In this document: positions 1-7,867 of the stretch, one piece after another
Numbering within the stretch: position 1 is the stretch's first letter
Layout: each line of letters starts with the position of its first letter
Assembly: GCA_023416965.1 (NCBI GenBank)
Contig: JAEZGJ010000154.1
Span: 1 to 21,701, forward strand
DNA from: Pseudomonadota bacterium
Lineage (GTDB): Bacteria; Pseudomonadota; Alphaproteobacteria; Rhizobiales; Phreatobacteraceae
Direction of reading: 5' to 3'
Length of the DNA: 21,701 nucleotides
The notes under the pieces: model-generated
What the model saw: only the letters and a program-made list of their open reading frames with translations
What the model was told of the DNA's origin: nothing
The model's database searches: none
Program-made: the position numbers and the translations under genes

Positions 1-2
1 CT

Positions 3-28
3 CCGGCGTCGAACCTTTTCGACGCCGG
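3..28. repeat. Perfect 11-bp hairpin
   Basis: Bases 3-13 are exactly complementary to bases 18-28 and enclose a four-base loop (CCTT). No run of T follows on the + strand, so it is not a classical intrinsic terminator there. It lies just before a stronger terminator at 97-136, so it may be a 3'-end stabilising or pausing hairpin for a gene off the left edge. The structure is seen directly; the role is inferred. Confidence 0.5.
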
Positions 29-32
29 CCAC

Positions 33-44
33 CACTCATGAGTG
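33..44. repeat. 12-bp perfect palindrome
   Basis: CACTCATGAGTG reads the same on both strands. It sits between the hairpin at 3-28 and the terminator at 97-136. Its size suits a dimeric regulator site, but with a terminator between it and the response regulator gene it is unlikely to control that gene. Chance occurrence cannot be excluded. Confidence 0.25.
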
Positions 45-96
45 ATCCTGCGCCGGCAACCCCAGTCGCCCCCCGCCGGGGCAGGATCCTCTCGAG

Positions 97-136
97 CGGG
101 GCGGTCGGATCTCCATGTCCGGCCGCCCCGTTTTTT
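97..136 (+). terminator. Strong intrinsic terminator of an upstream gene
   Basis: A 13-bp GC-rich stem (97-109 with 118-130, one T-G wobble) with an eight-base loop is followed directly by six T residues at 131-136. This is a textbook rho-independent terminator reading rightward. It must end transcription of a gene lying left of the window, and it shows that the response regulator gene starts its own transcription unit after about 137. It also argues against any start codon for that gene upstream of here. Confidence 0.88.
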
Positions 137-184
137 CTCGTTTTGCCGACCCTGTCTCGCACAGCGCCCGAGAGCCCGTGTAAC

Positions 185-865
185 ATGCCCTCCATGCGGA
201 TTCTGATCATCGAGGATGACCGCGAGGCGGCGTCCTATCTCGTCAAGGCCTTCCGGGAGGCCGGCCATGTCGCCGACCATGCCGCCGATGGCGAGGACGG
301 CCTCGCCATGGCCTCCGACGGGCCCTACGACGTGCTCATCGTCGACCGCATGCTGCCGAAGAAGGACGGCCTCGCCGTCATCGCCGAACTCAGGGCCGCC
401 GGCCGGGACACGCCGGCGCTCATCCTCTCCGCCCTCGGCCAGGTCGACGACCGGGTGAAGGGCCTGCGCGCCGGCGGCGACGACTATCTGCCCAAGCCCT
501 ATTCCTTTTCCGAATTGCTAGCCCGCATCGAGGTTCTCTCCCGCCGCCGCACCACCGGCGCGCCGGAGACCGTCTATCGCGTGGGCGACCTCGAACTCGA
601 CCGCCTGTCGCATCGCGTCAGCCGGGACGGCGAGGAGATCGTGCTGCAGCCGCGCGAGTTCCGCCTGCTCGAATATCTGATGAAGAATGCCGGCCAGGTC
701 GTCACGCGCACCATGCTGCTCGAGCATGTCTGGGACTATCACTTCGACCCGCAGACCAATGTCATCGACGTCCACGTCTCGCGGCTGCGCGCCAAGATCG
801 ACAAGGGCTTCGACAAGCCGCTGATCCACACGATCCGCGGCGCGGGATATACGGTGCGCCCGTGA
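185..865 (+). CDS. OmpR-family two-component response regulator
   Basis: This is a cytoplasmic DNA-binding response regulator that is phosphorylated by the kinase encoded immediately downstream. The receiver domain (about residues 5-120) shows the acidic pair D11/D12, the phospho-acceptor D54 in VDRMLPKKDG and the conserved K104 in LPKPYS. A winged-helix OmpR/PhoB output domain follows (about 130-224), ending with the typical RGAGYTVRP. I start at ATG 185 because a GAGAG sequence lies at 170-174; ATG 194 (MRILIIEDD) is a possible alternative. The open frame continues upstream to 38, but that extension crosses a terminator and is low-complexity. The 226-residue length is normal. The stop overlaps the kinase start by 4 bp (GTGA), so the two are translationally coupled. 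The signal sensed is not evident from the sequence. Family call is certain; the specific regulon is unknown. Confidence 0.95.
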   Translation: MPSMRILIIEDDREAASYLVKAFREAGHVADHAADGEDGLAMASDGPYDVLIVDRMLPKKDGLAVIAELRAAGRDTPALILSALGQVDDRVKGLRAGGDDYLPKPYSFSELLARIEVLSRRRTTGAPETVYRVGDLELDRLSHRVSRDGEEIVLQPREFRLLEYLMKNAGQVVTRTMLLEHVWDYHFDPQTNVIDVHVSRLRAKIDKGFDKPLIHTIRGAGYTVRP

Positions 866-2325
866 CCGCCGCCCCCGCGCCGCCCGGCGCCGTCGCGGCG
901 AAGCCCGTGCGCCGGATTTCCGGCTTCCGCTCGCTGCTGTCGACGACCGCCTTCAAGATCATCGCCGCCTATCTCTTCATCTTTGTGCTCTTCGCCGGCT
1001 TCGTCATCGGCTGGCTCGGCTTTGCCACCCAGCGCCAGCTCACCGACCAGCTCACCGAGACCATCACGGCGGAGGTGCGGGGCCTCGCCGAGCAATATGC
1101 CATCGGCGGCATCCGCCGCCTCGTCGAGGTGGTGGACGAGCGCAGCAACCGGCCGGGCGCCTCGCTCTATCTCGTCGCCACCTTCGCCGGCGTGCCGCTC
1201 ACCGGCAATATCGGCGAGCTGCCCGCCGGCACGCTCGCCCGCCAGGGCTGGATCGAGACCGACTATCGCCGCGCCGACGAAAGCACCTCCGACCGGCCGC
1301 ACCGCGCTATCGCCCAGGTCTATGGCCTGCCGGGCAATTTCCGCCTGCTGGTCGGCCGCGATCTCGAGGAGCGCGACCGCATGCGCGACATCTTCGGCCG
1401 CGGCTTCCGTCTGTCGCTGATCGTGGCGCTCGTTCTCGGCCTCCTCGGCGCCTATTTCGTCACCCGCCGGGTGCTCAAGCGCGTCGACGCCATGACCGAC
1501 ATGTCCCGTCGCATCATGGAGGGCGACCTCACCGGGCGCCTGCCGACGGCCGGCTCGCGCGACGAACTCGACCGCCTCGCCGGCTCCGTCAACGACATGC
1601 TGGCCCGCATCGAGGCGCTGATGGCCGGCATGAAGGAGGTCTCCGACAACATCGCCCACGACCTCAAGACCCCGCTGACGCGCCTGCGCAACAAGGCGGA
1701 GGAGGCGCTGAGGGTCGGTGGCTCGGACGCGGCCTATCGCGCCGCGCTGACCGGCATCATCGAGGAATCCGACGGCCTCATCCGCACCTTCAACGCCCTC
1801 CTGATGATCGCCCGCGCCGAGGCCGGCAACCAGCGCGAGGGCATGGTGCGGCTCGACCTCGCCGAGATCGCCCGCGGCGTCGCCGAACTCTACGAGCCCG
1901 TGGCCGAGGAGGCTGGCGTCACCCTCACCGTCGCCGCCGTTCCCGTCGCGGTGACCGGCAACCGCGAACTGCTGGGCCAGGTGGTCGCCAACCTCGTCGA
2001 CAATGCCCTGAAATATGGCGCCACGGGGGAGGGCGGCGACGTCGCCGTCACCGTCGCGGCCGAGGACGGCGAGGCGGTGGTCACCATCGCCGACCGCGGC
2101 CCGGGGATCGCCGACGGCGACCGCGGCCGCGTCCTCGACCGTTTCGTGCGGCTGGAGACGAGCCGGTCGCGCCCCGGATCCGGCCTCGGCCTCAGCCTCG
2201 CGGCGGCAGTGGCGCGCCTCCATGGCGGGCGGCTCGTGCTCGAGGACAACCGCCCGGGTTTAAAGGTGGCGCTGCGTCTGCCACGATCGGCCGATGACCC
2301 GAGCGTCCACGACCGCCCCGTCTGA
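862..2325 (+). CDS. HAMP-domain sensor histidine kinase
   Basis: This inner-membrane sensor kinase is the partner of the preceding response regulator. It starts with GTG, overlapping the regulator's stop. Layout over 487 residues: cytoplasmic N-tail, TM1 (about 33-52), a short periplasmic sensor region (about 55-180), TM2 (about 183-201), HAMP (about 202-255), then a dimerisation and phospho-acceptor helix with H266 in IAHDLKTPLTRL. The ATPase domain shows the N-box NLVDNALKYG (N377, N381), the G1 box DRGPGI and the G2 box GSGLGLSLAAAVARLHGG. All catalytic motifs are intact. The periplasmic region has no signature I recognise, so the stimulus is unknown. The last 32 bp overlap the start of glnE, an unusually deep overlap that suggests coupled translation of all three genes. 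Confidence 0.95.
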   Translation: MTAAPAPPGAVAAKPVRRISGFRSLLSTTAFKIIAAYLFIFVLFAGFVIGWLGFATQRQLTDQLTETITAEVRGLAEQYAIGGIRRLVEVVDERSNRPGASLYLVATFAGVPLTGNIGELPAGTLARQGWIETDYRRADESTSDRPHRAIAQVYGLPGNFRLLVGRDLEERDRMRDIFGRGFRLSLIVALVLGLLGAYFVTRRVLKRVDAMTDMSRRIMEGDLTGRLPTAGSRDELDRLAGSVNDMLARIEALMAGMKEVSDNIAHDLKTPLTRLRNKAEEALRVGGSDAAYRAALTGIIEESDGLIRTFNALLMIARAEAGNQREGMVRLDLAEIARGVAELYEPVAEEAGVTLTVAAVPVAVTGNRELLGQVVANLVDNALKYGATGEGGDVAVTVAAEDGEAVVTIADRGPGIADGDRGRVLDRFVRLETSRSRPGSGLGLSLAAAVARLHGGRLVLEDNRPGLKVALRLPRSADDPSVHDRPV

Positions 2326-5263
2326 TTCGCCCGCGAGCCTCGTCGAGCGGCTGGCCGCCGCCCCCGTCCTGCCGAAGGGCGCGACGGCGGCGAAGCGCAT
2401 CGCCGGCTTCCTCGCAGCCATCGACGACGGCGAGTTGCGCGGCGCTCTCGACCAGGTGCTGAAGGCGCCGAAGGCCCGCGCCCTCCTCGCCGGAGTCCTC
2501 GCCCATTCGCCCTTCCTCGCCGCCATCGCCACCCACGATCCCGCCCATGTGCTGGCGGTGCTGACCGAGGCTCCCGAGGCCGCCTTCGCGAGGCTGAAGG
2601 CGGAAGCTGCGGCCGCCTGCCGCAAGGCGCGCAGCGACGACGGCGTCGGCCGCGCGCTCCGGCGCTTCCGCGCCCAGGTGGCGCTGCTCGTGGCGCTCGC
2701 CGATATCGGTGACGTCTGGCCGCTCGAACAGGTGACGCGGGCCCTTACCGAGACCGCCGACCTCGCCGTGGCCGAGGCCGTCGCCCATCTCATGCGCGAT
2801 CTCGCCGACCAGGGCATCCTCGTGCCCGTCGATCCCAAGCAGGCGGAGGTCGGCTCCGGCTACATCGTGCTCGCCATGGGCAAGCACGGCGCCTTCGAGC
2901 TGAACTATTCGAGCGACATCGACCTCATCGTCTTCTTCGATCCCGACGTGGCGCCGATGAAGCCGGGCAAGGATGCCCAGCCCGCCTATGTCAGGCTCAC
3001 CCAGCGGCTGGTGAAGATCCTGCAGGAGCGCACCGCCGACGGCTATGTCTTCCGCACCGACCTGCGCCTGAGGCCCGATCCCGGCGCCACGGCGGTGGCG
3101 ATCTCCACCCCCGCAGCCTTCCACTATTACGAGACGATCGGCCAGACCTGGGAGCGTTCTGCCTTCATCAAGGCGCGGCCTTGCGCCGGCGACATCGCGG
3201 CGGGCGAGGCCTTCCTAAAGGAGATGCAGCCCTTCATCTGGCGCAAATATCTCGACTATGCGGCGGTGGCCGACGTCCATGCCATGAAGCGGCAGATCCA
3301 CGCCTTCCGCGGCCACGACGCCCTCGCCGTGGAGGGGCACAACATCAAGCTCGGCCGCGGCGGCATCCGCGAGATCGAGTTCTTCGTCCAGACCCAGCAG
3401 CTCATCGCGGGCGGCCGCAATCCGGCGCTGCGGGTGCGCGACACCGTCACCGGGCTGCACCGCCTGCGCGAGGCCGGCTGGGTCACCGAGGAGACGCGCG
3501 GGGCGCTGGAGCGTGCCTATCGCTTCCTCAGGCGGGTGGAGCACCGGCTGCAGATGGTGGCGGACGAACAGACCCACAGCCTTCCGGAGACGACGGAGGC
3601 GGTCACCGCCATCGCCCAGTTCCTCGGCTATCGCGACCACGCCGGCTTCGCTGACGCGTTGACGGCGGAGCTGCGCCCGGTCGAGGCGGCCTATGCCAAG
3701 CTCTTCGAGGCCCTGCCGCCGCTCGCCGAGGTGAAGGGCACGCTGGACCTCACGACCGACCCGCCCAGGGCGACGACGCTCTCGGCGCTCTCCGACCTGG
3801 GCTTTGCCGATCCGGCCATGGCGGTGGCGACCGTGCAGGCCTGGCAGCAGCCGAAATCCGGCGGACTCAGGGCCCGCGACGCCCGCGACCGGGTCGCCGA
3901 ACTGGCCCCCGCCCTCCTCGACGCGCTGTCGCGCACCGGCGACGCCGATCTCGGCCTGCGCGCCTTCGACCGGCTGCTGACGCGCCATTCCCAGCCGATC
4001 GAGCTCCTCGCCATCCTGCGCACCCATCCCGACCTGCTGGAGCTCATCTCGCAGATCCTCGGCTCGGCGCCGCGGCTCGCAGCCCTCCTCGGCCGGCGCG
4101 CCCATGTGCGCGACGCGCTGCTGGAGCCGGCCTTCTTCGGCGAACTGCCCTCCGATGCCGATCTCGCCGCGAGCCTCGCCGCCACCCTCGCCATGGCCCG
4201 CGACGCCGAGGACGTGCTCGACCGCGCCCGCATCTTCGGCCAGGAGCAGCTCTTCCTCACAGGCGTCAGGGTTCTCGCCGGAACCGTCTCGGCGGAGGCC
4301 GCCGGCCAGGCCTTCGCCCGCCTCGCCGAACAGCTCATCAAGGCGCTGCACGCGGCGGTGACCGACTGGATCGTCGCCTCCCACGGCCCCATCCGCGGCA
4401 TGCGCACGGCGGTGGTCGCCATGGGCAAGCTGGGCGGCCGGGAGATGACGGCGGGCTCCGACCTCGACCTCATCCTCCTCTACGACCACGATCCGAAGGA
4501 GAGTGCCTCGACGGGGCCGCGCCCGCTCAGCGGCGGGCACTATTTCGCCCGGCTGACCCAGCGCCTGATCAGCGCCCTGTCGGCCCCGACCAGCGAGGGC
4601 GTGCTCTTCGACGTCGACCTGAGGCTGCGCCCGTCCGGCCGCTCCGGGCCGGTCGCCACCCATATCGACGGCTTCCGCGCCTACCAGGCCAGGGAGGCCT
4701 GGACCTGGGAGCACATGGCGCTCACCCGCGCCCGCGTCATCGCCGCCACCCCCGGCTTCGAGGCGGAGGTGACCGAGGCGATCCGCCGGGTCCTCACCAC
4801 CAAGCGGCCGGCCAAGGCGACGCTCGCCGACATCGTCGACATGCGGCGGGCGATCGCCGAGGACAAGGGCGACGACAACCGCTGGGATCTCAAATATGCC
4901 CGCGGCGGGCTGATCGACGTGGAGTTCATCGCCCAGGCGCTGCAACTCGTCCACGGCAACCGCCACACCGACATTCTCGACACCAACACGGTGCGCGTGC
5001 TGGACAAGGCCGCCGCCGCGGGCCTGCTGAAGCCGGCCGAGGGCGACGTGCTCCGCTCGGCCTGCCGCTTCTACCAGCGGCTGACGCAGATCCTCCGGCT
5101 CTGCCTCGTCGAGGGCTTCGATCCGCAGACCGCCGCGCCCGGCCTCAAGCGCCTGCTGGCGCGGGCGGGGGAATTGCCGGATTTCGCCACCGTCGACGCC
5201 CATCTGGCGGAGGTGCAGCGCCAGGTGCGCAAGGCCTTCGTCGCCGTCGTCGGGCCGCTCTGA
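2294..5263 (+). CDS. glnE: Bifunctional glutamine synthetase adenylyltransferase / adenylyl-removing enzyme
   Basis: GlnE adds AMP to, and removes it by phosphorolysis from, a conserved tyrosine on glutamine synthetase, tuning ammonia assimilation in response to PII protein and glutamine. The 989-residue protein has the expected duplicated layout. The N-terminal deadenylylase nucleotidyltransferase motif is SSDIDLIVFFD with metal-binding D208 and D210, followed by the helical block GRGGIREIEFF from about 353. The C-terminal adenylyltransferase motif is GSDLDLILLYD with D723 and D725, followed by KYARGGLIDVEF from about 867. Both active sites look complete. The length is slightly above the roughly 946 residues of the E. 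coli enzyme. The start ATG lies 32 bp inside the kinase gene and has no clear ribosome site of its own, which supports translational coupling. A palindromic repeat follows the stop. Confidence 0.97.
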   Translation: MTRASTTAPSDSPASLVERLAAAPVLPKGATAAKRIAGFLAAIDDGELRGALDQVLKAPKARALLAGVLAHSPFLAAIATHDPAHVLAVLTEAPEAAFARLKAEAAAACRKARSDDGVGRALRRFRAQVALLVALADIGDVWPLEQVTRALTETADLAVAEAVAHLMRDLADQGILVPVDPKQAEVGSGYIVLAMGKHGAFELNYSSDIDLIVFFDPDVAPMKPGKDAQPAYVRLTQRLVKILQERTADGYVFRTDLRLRPDPGATAVAISTPAAFHYYETIGQTWERSAFIKARPCAGDIAAGEAFLKEMQPFIWRKYLDYAAVADVHAMKRQIHAFRGHDALAVEGHNIKLGRGGIREIEFFVQTQQLIAGGRNPALRVRDTVTGLHRLREAGWVTEETRGALERAYRFLRRVEHRLQMVADEQTHSLPETTEAVTAIAQFLGYRDHAGFADALTAELRPVEAAYAKLFEALPPLAEVKGTLDLTTDPPRATTLSALSDLGFADPAMAVATVQAWQQPKSGGLRARDARDRVAELAPALLDALSRTGDADLGLRAFDRLLTRHSQPIELLAILRTHPDLLELISQILGSAPRLAALLGRRAHVRDALLEPAFFGELPSDADLAASLAATLAMARDAEDVLDRARIFGQEQLFLTGVRVLAGTVSAEAAGQAFARLAEQLIKALHAAVTDWIVASHGPIRGMRTAVVAMGKLGGREMTAGSDLDLILLYDHDPKESASTGPRPLSGGHYFARLTQRLISALSAPTSEGVLFDVDLRLRPSGRSGPVATHIDGFRAYQAREAWTWEHMALTRARVIAATPGFEAEVTEAIRRVLTTKRPAKATLADIVDMRRAIAEDKGDDNRWDLKYARGGLIDVEFIAQALQLVHGNRHTDILDTNTVRVLDKAAAAGLLKPAEGDVLRSACRFYQRLTQILRLCLVEGFDPQTAAPGLKRLLARAGELPDFATVDAHLAEVQRQVRKAFVAVVGPL

Positions 5264-5277
5264 GGCGCACTCTCGTC

Positions 5278-5359
5278 ATGCCCGGCCGTGCGCCGGGCAT
5301 CCACGACTTGAATATCGGCCTTTGAAAATTCGTGGATTGCCGGGCCGGGCCTAGCCCGG
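5278..5359. repeat. Palindromic intergenic repeat pair (REP/BIME-like) between convergent genes
   Basis: The gap between glnE and the convergent kinase gene is filled by nested inverted repeats. One hairpin pairs 5278-5285 (ATGCCCGG) with 5293-5300. A longer-range pair joins ATCCACGA (5299-5306) to TCGTGGAT (5330-5337), and a second hairpin pairs 5345-5350 with 5354-5359. The pattern of a GCCCGG hairpin, ATCCACG, a spacer, CGTGGAT and another GCCCGG hairpin matches, from memory, a high-copy intergenic element of Bradyrhizobium and relatives. Between convergent genes it may serve as a bidirectional terminator. The pairing is seen directly; family membership is recalled and unverified. Confidence 0.65.
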
Positions 5360-5394
5360 GCTTGACCGTGGGGGCTGTGCGTTGTCCCGACGCA

Positions 5395-7704
5395 TCAGGC
5401 CTCCGCCCTGGCCTTCGGGCCGGCGACCGGCAGCCGCACGACGACCGTGGTGCCGCGCCCGACGGTGGAGCGGATGCGCAGCGATCCCCCATGCATCTCG
5501 GCGAGCGACTTGGCGATGGCGAGGCCGAGGCCGGAACCCTGGTGGTTGCGCGAGAACTGGCTCTCCACCTGCTCGAAGGGCTTGCCGAGCTTGGTGATGG
5601 CGTGGCGGGGAATGCCGATCCCGGTATCCTCGATGGCGAGGGCGATGATGCCGCGGGCCTTGCGGGCGCGCACCGAGATCATGCCGCCGCGCGGGGTGAA
5701 CTTCACCGCGTTGGAGAGCAGGTTCAGGGTGATCTGCTTGATGGCGCGGCGGTCGGCGACGAGATCCATGCCGCCGGGCACCTCCGCCTCCATCAGGATC
5801 TCCTTGTCCGCCGCCATCTTGGAGACGACGCGCATGGTCTCCTCCAGCGTCTCCTCGAGGCAGGTGGGGCTGAGCTCCAGCGACAGCCGGCCGGCCTCGA
5901 TGCGCGCCATGTCGAGGATGTCGTCGATGACGGAGAGGAGGAAGTGGCCGCTGGCATGGATGTCGCGGACATATTCGAGGTATTTCTTGGCGCCGAGCGG
6001 GCCGAAGTGGCCGTCGCGCATCACCTCCGAGAAGCCGATGATGGCGTTGAGCGGGGTGCGCAGCTCGTGGCTCATATGGGCGAGGAATTCCGACTTGGCG
6101 CGGCTTGCCTCCTCGGCCTGCGTCTTCTGCTCGGAATATTTCTCGGCGAGTTCGGCGAGCTGCTGGGTCTGCTTCTCCAGCGCATACTGGCTCTTCTGCA
6201 GGTCCGCGACGCTCGCCCGCAGCCGCTGCTCGCTGGCGGTGACGTGGGATTCGTGCCGCTTCAGGGCGGTGATGTCGGTTCCCACGGAGACGAAGCCGCC
6301 GCAATGGGTGCGCCGCTCGCTGATCTGCAGCCACCGCCCGTCGGCGAGCTCGACCTCGAAGTTGCGCGAGCCGTCCGCCTCGCGGGCGGGCAGGACATGG
6401 CCCTGCTTGATCTTGGCGCCGCCGCCGGCGGCGGCCAGCACCTCGCTGTAGGCGGCACCAGGGCGCGCCTCGTCGTCGGCGAGCCCGTTCAGCTCGCGGA
6501 ACTTGGAATTGCAGACGACGATGCGGTCCTGGTCGTCGCAGACCACAAAGGCCTCGGAGATCGTCTCGATCGCCTCGCGGATGCGGTGGTCGGCGGCGGC
6601 GTTGCGGGCGGCGAGCTCGAGCTGCTCGGTGATGTCGACCACGATGCCGACAAAGCGGGGATGGGCGACGCCGGCGAGGGTGAGGCCGCGGCCACGCGCC
6701 CTCAGCCAGATCCAGCGGCCATCGGCATGGCGCATGCGGAACTGGAAGTCGACGGCGTTGCTCGGGTCGAGATCGGTGAGCTGGGCGATGCCGCCGAGAT
6801 AGCCGTCCTCCGGGTGGAGGATGGGGAAGAGTTCGTCGAAGGTGACCAGGCCCTCGCGGCCCTTGATGCCGAGGATCTCGAACATCGAGGCCGACCAGTA
6901 CATCTGGCTGGTGCCGATCTCCCAGTCCCACAGGCCGCAGCCGCCGCTCTCCAGCGCCGCGTCGATGGTTGCGCGGGCATTGTGGTTGATCATGTCGGCG
7001 GTGGCCGCCCGCATGGTCTGGATGTGGAAGGCGAGGCCGATGACCAGGAGCAGGAGGCCGGTGGTGGCGAAGAGCGTGCCGGTCAGGAGCGAGTTGCGCG
7101 CCCACATGCCGAGCGCCTCGTCCGTGTCGCGCAGCACGAGGAACTGCGCCAGCGGGGCCGGCAAAGGCCGGACGATGACGACCGCGTCCTCGGCTGTCGA
7201 CAGCCGGACGGGGGCGGGGCTGCTCGTCGTCGGTGGCGCGGCGGCGAAGACGTCGCCCAGCGGCTTGCCGAGCCAGCGGGCGCGGGCGGGAGCAGGTGCG
7301 GCGGCGACGATGGTGCCAGCCGGATCGGTCGCCAGCATGACGCGGCCGGTCTGGGCGCCGATCCGCGGCGCGGTGTAGTCGAAGGCCGCCTGCACGGCGG
7401 CAGTGGCGTTGCCGCCGGCGGCGGCCATGCGCTGGTTGAGGTCGATCTCGATCGCGGCGGCTGCGGTGTCGAGGTCCACCTTGACGGCGACGAGCGCCTC
7501 CGTACGGCTGTTGAGGATCTGCTGCAGCGCGCCGGCCCCCATCACCACGAGGAAGGCGACGATCAGCGCCGGCACGAGGCGGCGCAGGGCGGGCTCGTAA
7601 GGGGCCAGCCAGGATTCGAAGGAGGCGTCGACGGAGCGGGCGAACCCGTTCAGTCTCAAGGCATGAATCAGCGCGTCCGCGCTGGGCGCAGAACTGCGCT
7701 CCAT
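5395..7704 (-). CDS. PAS-domain membrane sensor histidine kinase, PleC/DivJ type
   Basis: This is an inner-membrane histidine kinase, 769 residues from ATG 7704. It has two membrane segments (about 44-62 and 204-226) flanking a roughly 140-residue extracytoplasmic sensor. Two PAS domains follow (about 240-350 and 370-470), then a coiled-coil linker rich in Q and E. The phospho-acceptor helix carries H546 in HMSHELRTPLNAIIGFSE. The ATPase domain has the N-box NLLSNAVKF (N661, N665), the G1 box DTGIGIP and the G2 box GSGLGLAIAKSLAEMHGG. The H-box and overall layout match the PleC/DivJ/PdhS group that signals to DivK and CtrA in alphaproteobacterial cell-cycle and polarity control; PleC is the best guess. 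No receiver domain is fused. An in-frame ATG at 7776 would add 24 residues; neither start has a strong ribosome site, but the stretch before 7704 is G-rich. It lies downstream of pepN. Confidence 0.9.
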   Translation of the reverse strand: MERSSAPSADALIHALRLNGFARSVDASFESWLAPYEPALRRLVPALIVAFLVVMGAGALQQILNSRTEALVAVKVDLDTAAAAIEIDLNQRMAAAGGNATAAVQAAFDYTAPRIGAQTGRVMLATDPAGTIVAAAPAPARARWLGKPLGDVFAAAPPTTSSPAPVRLSTAEDAVVIVRPLPAPLAQFLVLRDTDEALGMWARNSLLTGTLFATTGLLLLVIGLAFHIQTMRAATADMINHNARATIDAALESGGCGLWDWEIGTSQMYWSASMFEILGIKGREGLVTFDELFPILHPEDGYLGGIAQLTDLDPSNAVDFQFRMRHADGRWIWLRARGRGLTLAGVAHPRFVGIVVDITEQLELAARNAAADHRIREAIETISEAFVVCDDQDRIVVCNSKFRELNGLADDEARPGAAYSEVLAAAGGGAKIKQGHVLPAREADGSRNFEVELADGRWLQISERRTHCGGFVSVGTDITALKRHESHVTASEQRLRASVADLQKSQYALEKQTQQLAELAEKYSEQKTQAEEASRAKSEFLAHMSHELRTPLNAIIGFSEVMRDGHFGPLGAKKYLEYVRDIHASGHFLLSVIDDILDMARIEAGRLSLELSPTCLEETLEETMRVVSKMAADKEILMEAEVPGGMDLVADRRAIKQITLNLLSNAVKFTPRGGMISVRARKARGIIALAIEDTGIGIPRHAITKLGKPFEQVESQFSRNHQGSGLGLAIAKSLAEMHGGSLRIRSTVGRGTTVVVRLPVAGPKARAEA

Positions 7705-7720
7705 CGCCGGTACCCCCGTC

Positions 7721-7842
7721 GAATCTCTGAATTTGCGTTCGGAGACCGAGCCCCAGCCCCTCCGAATCGCGGCCATAAGAATCGATTTGGCGGAGGGCTG
7801 TCTAGAGTCGCCGAATCACAGGGCCGGAAATTTTTGGTTAAC
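7721..7842 (-). promoter_or_regulatory. GANTC cluster plus CtrA-like half site upstream of the PleC-like kinase
   Basis: Five GANTC motifs, the recognition sequence of the alphaproteobacterial cell-cycle methyltransferase CcrM, lie at 7721, 7764, 7779, 7805 and 7813, all within 97 bp. At this base composition fewer than one would be expected. Just upstream is an AT-rich patch with TTAACG at 7838-7843, preceded at a seven-base spacing by GAAA (7827-7830). That is a partial match to the CtrA consensus TTAA-N7-TTAAC. The region separates pepN from the kinase gene and probably contains the kinase promoter. The motifs are seen directly; binding and methylation are inferred. Confidence 0.45.
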
Positions 7843-7867
7843 GCCGCTAGGAAGATTTGCTTGGGCC

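Noticed and set aside
38..184. An N-terminal extension of the response regulator from ATG 38
   Set aside because: It would run through a strong terminator (97-136) and adds about 49 low-complexity residues not found in OmpR-family regulators.
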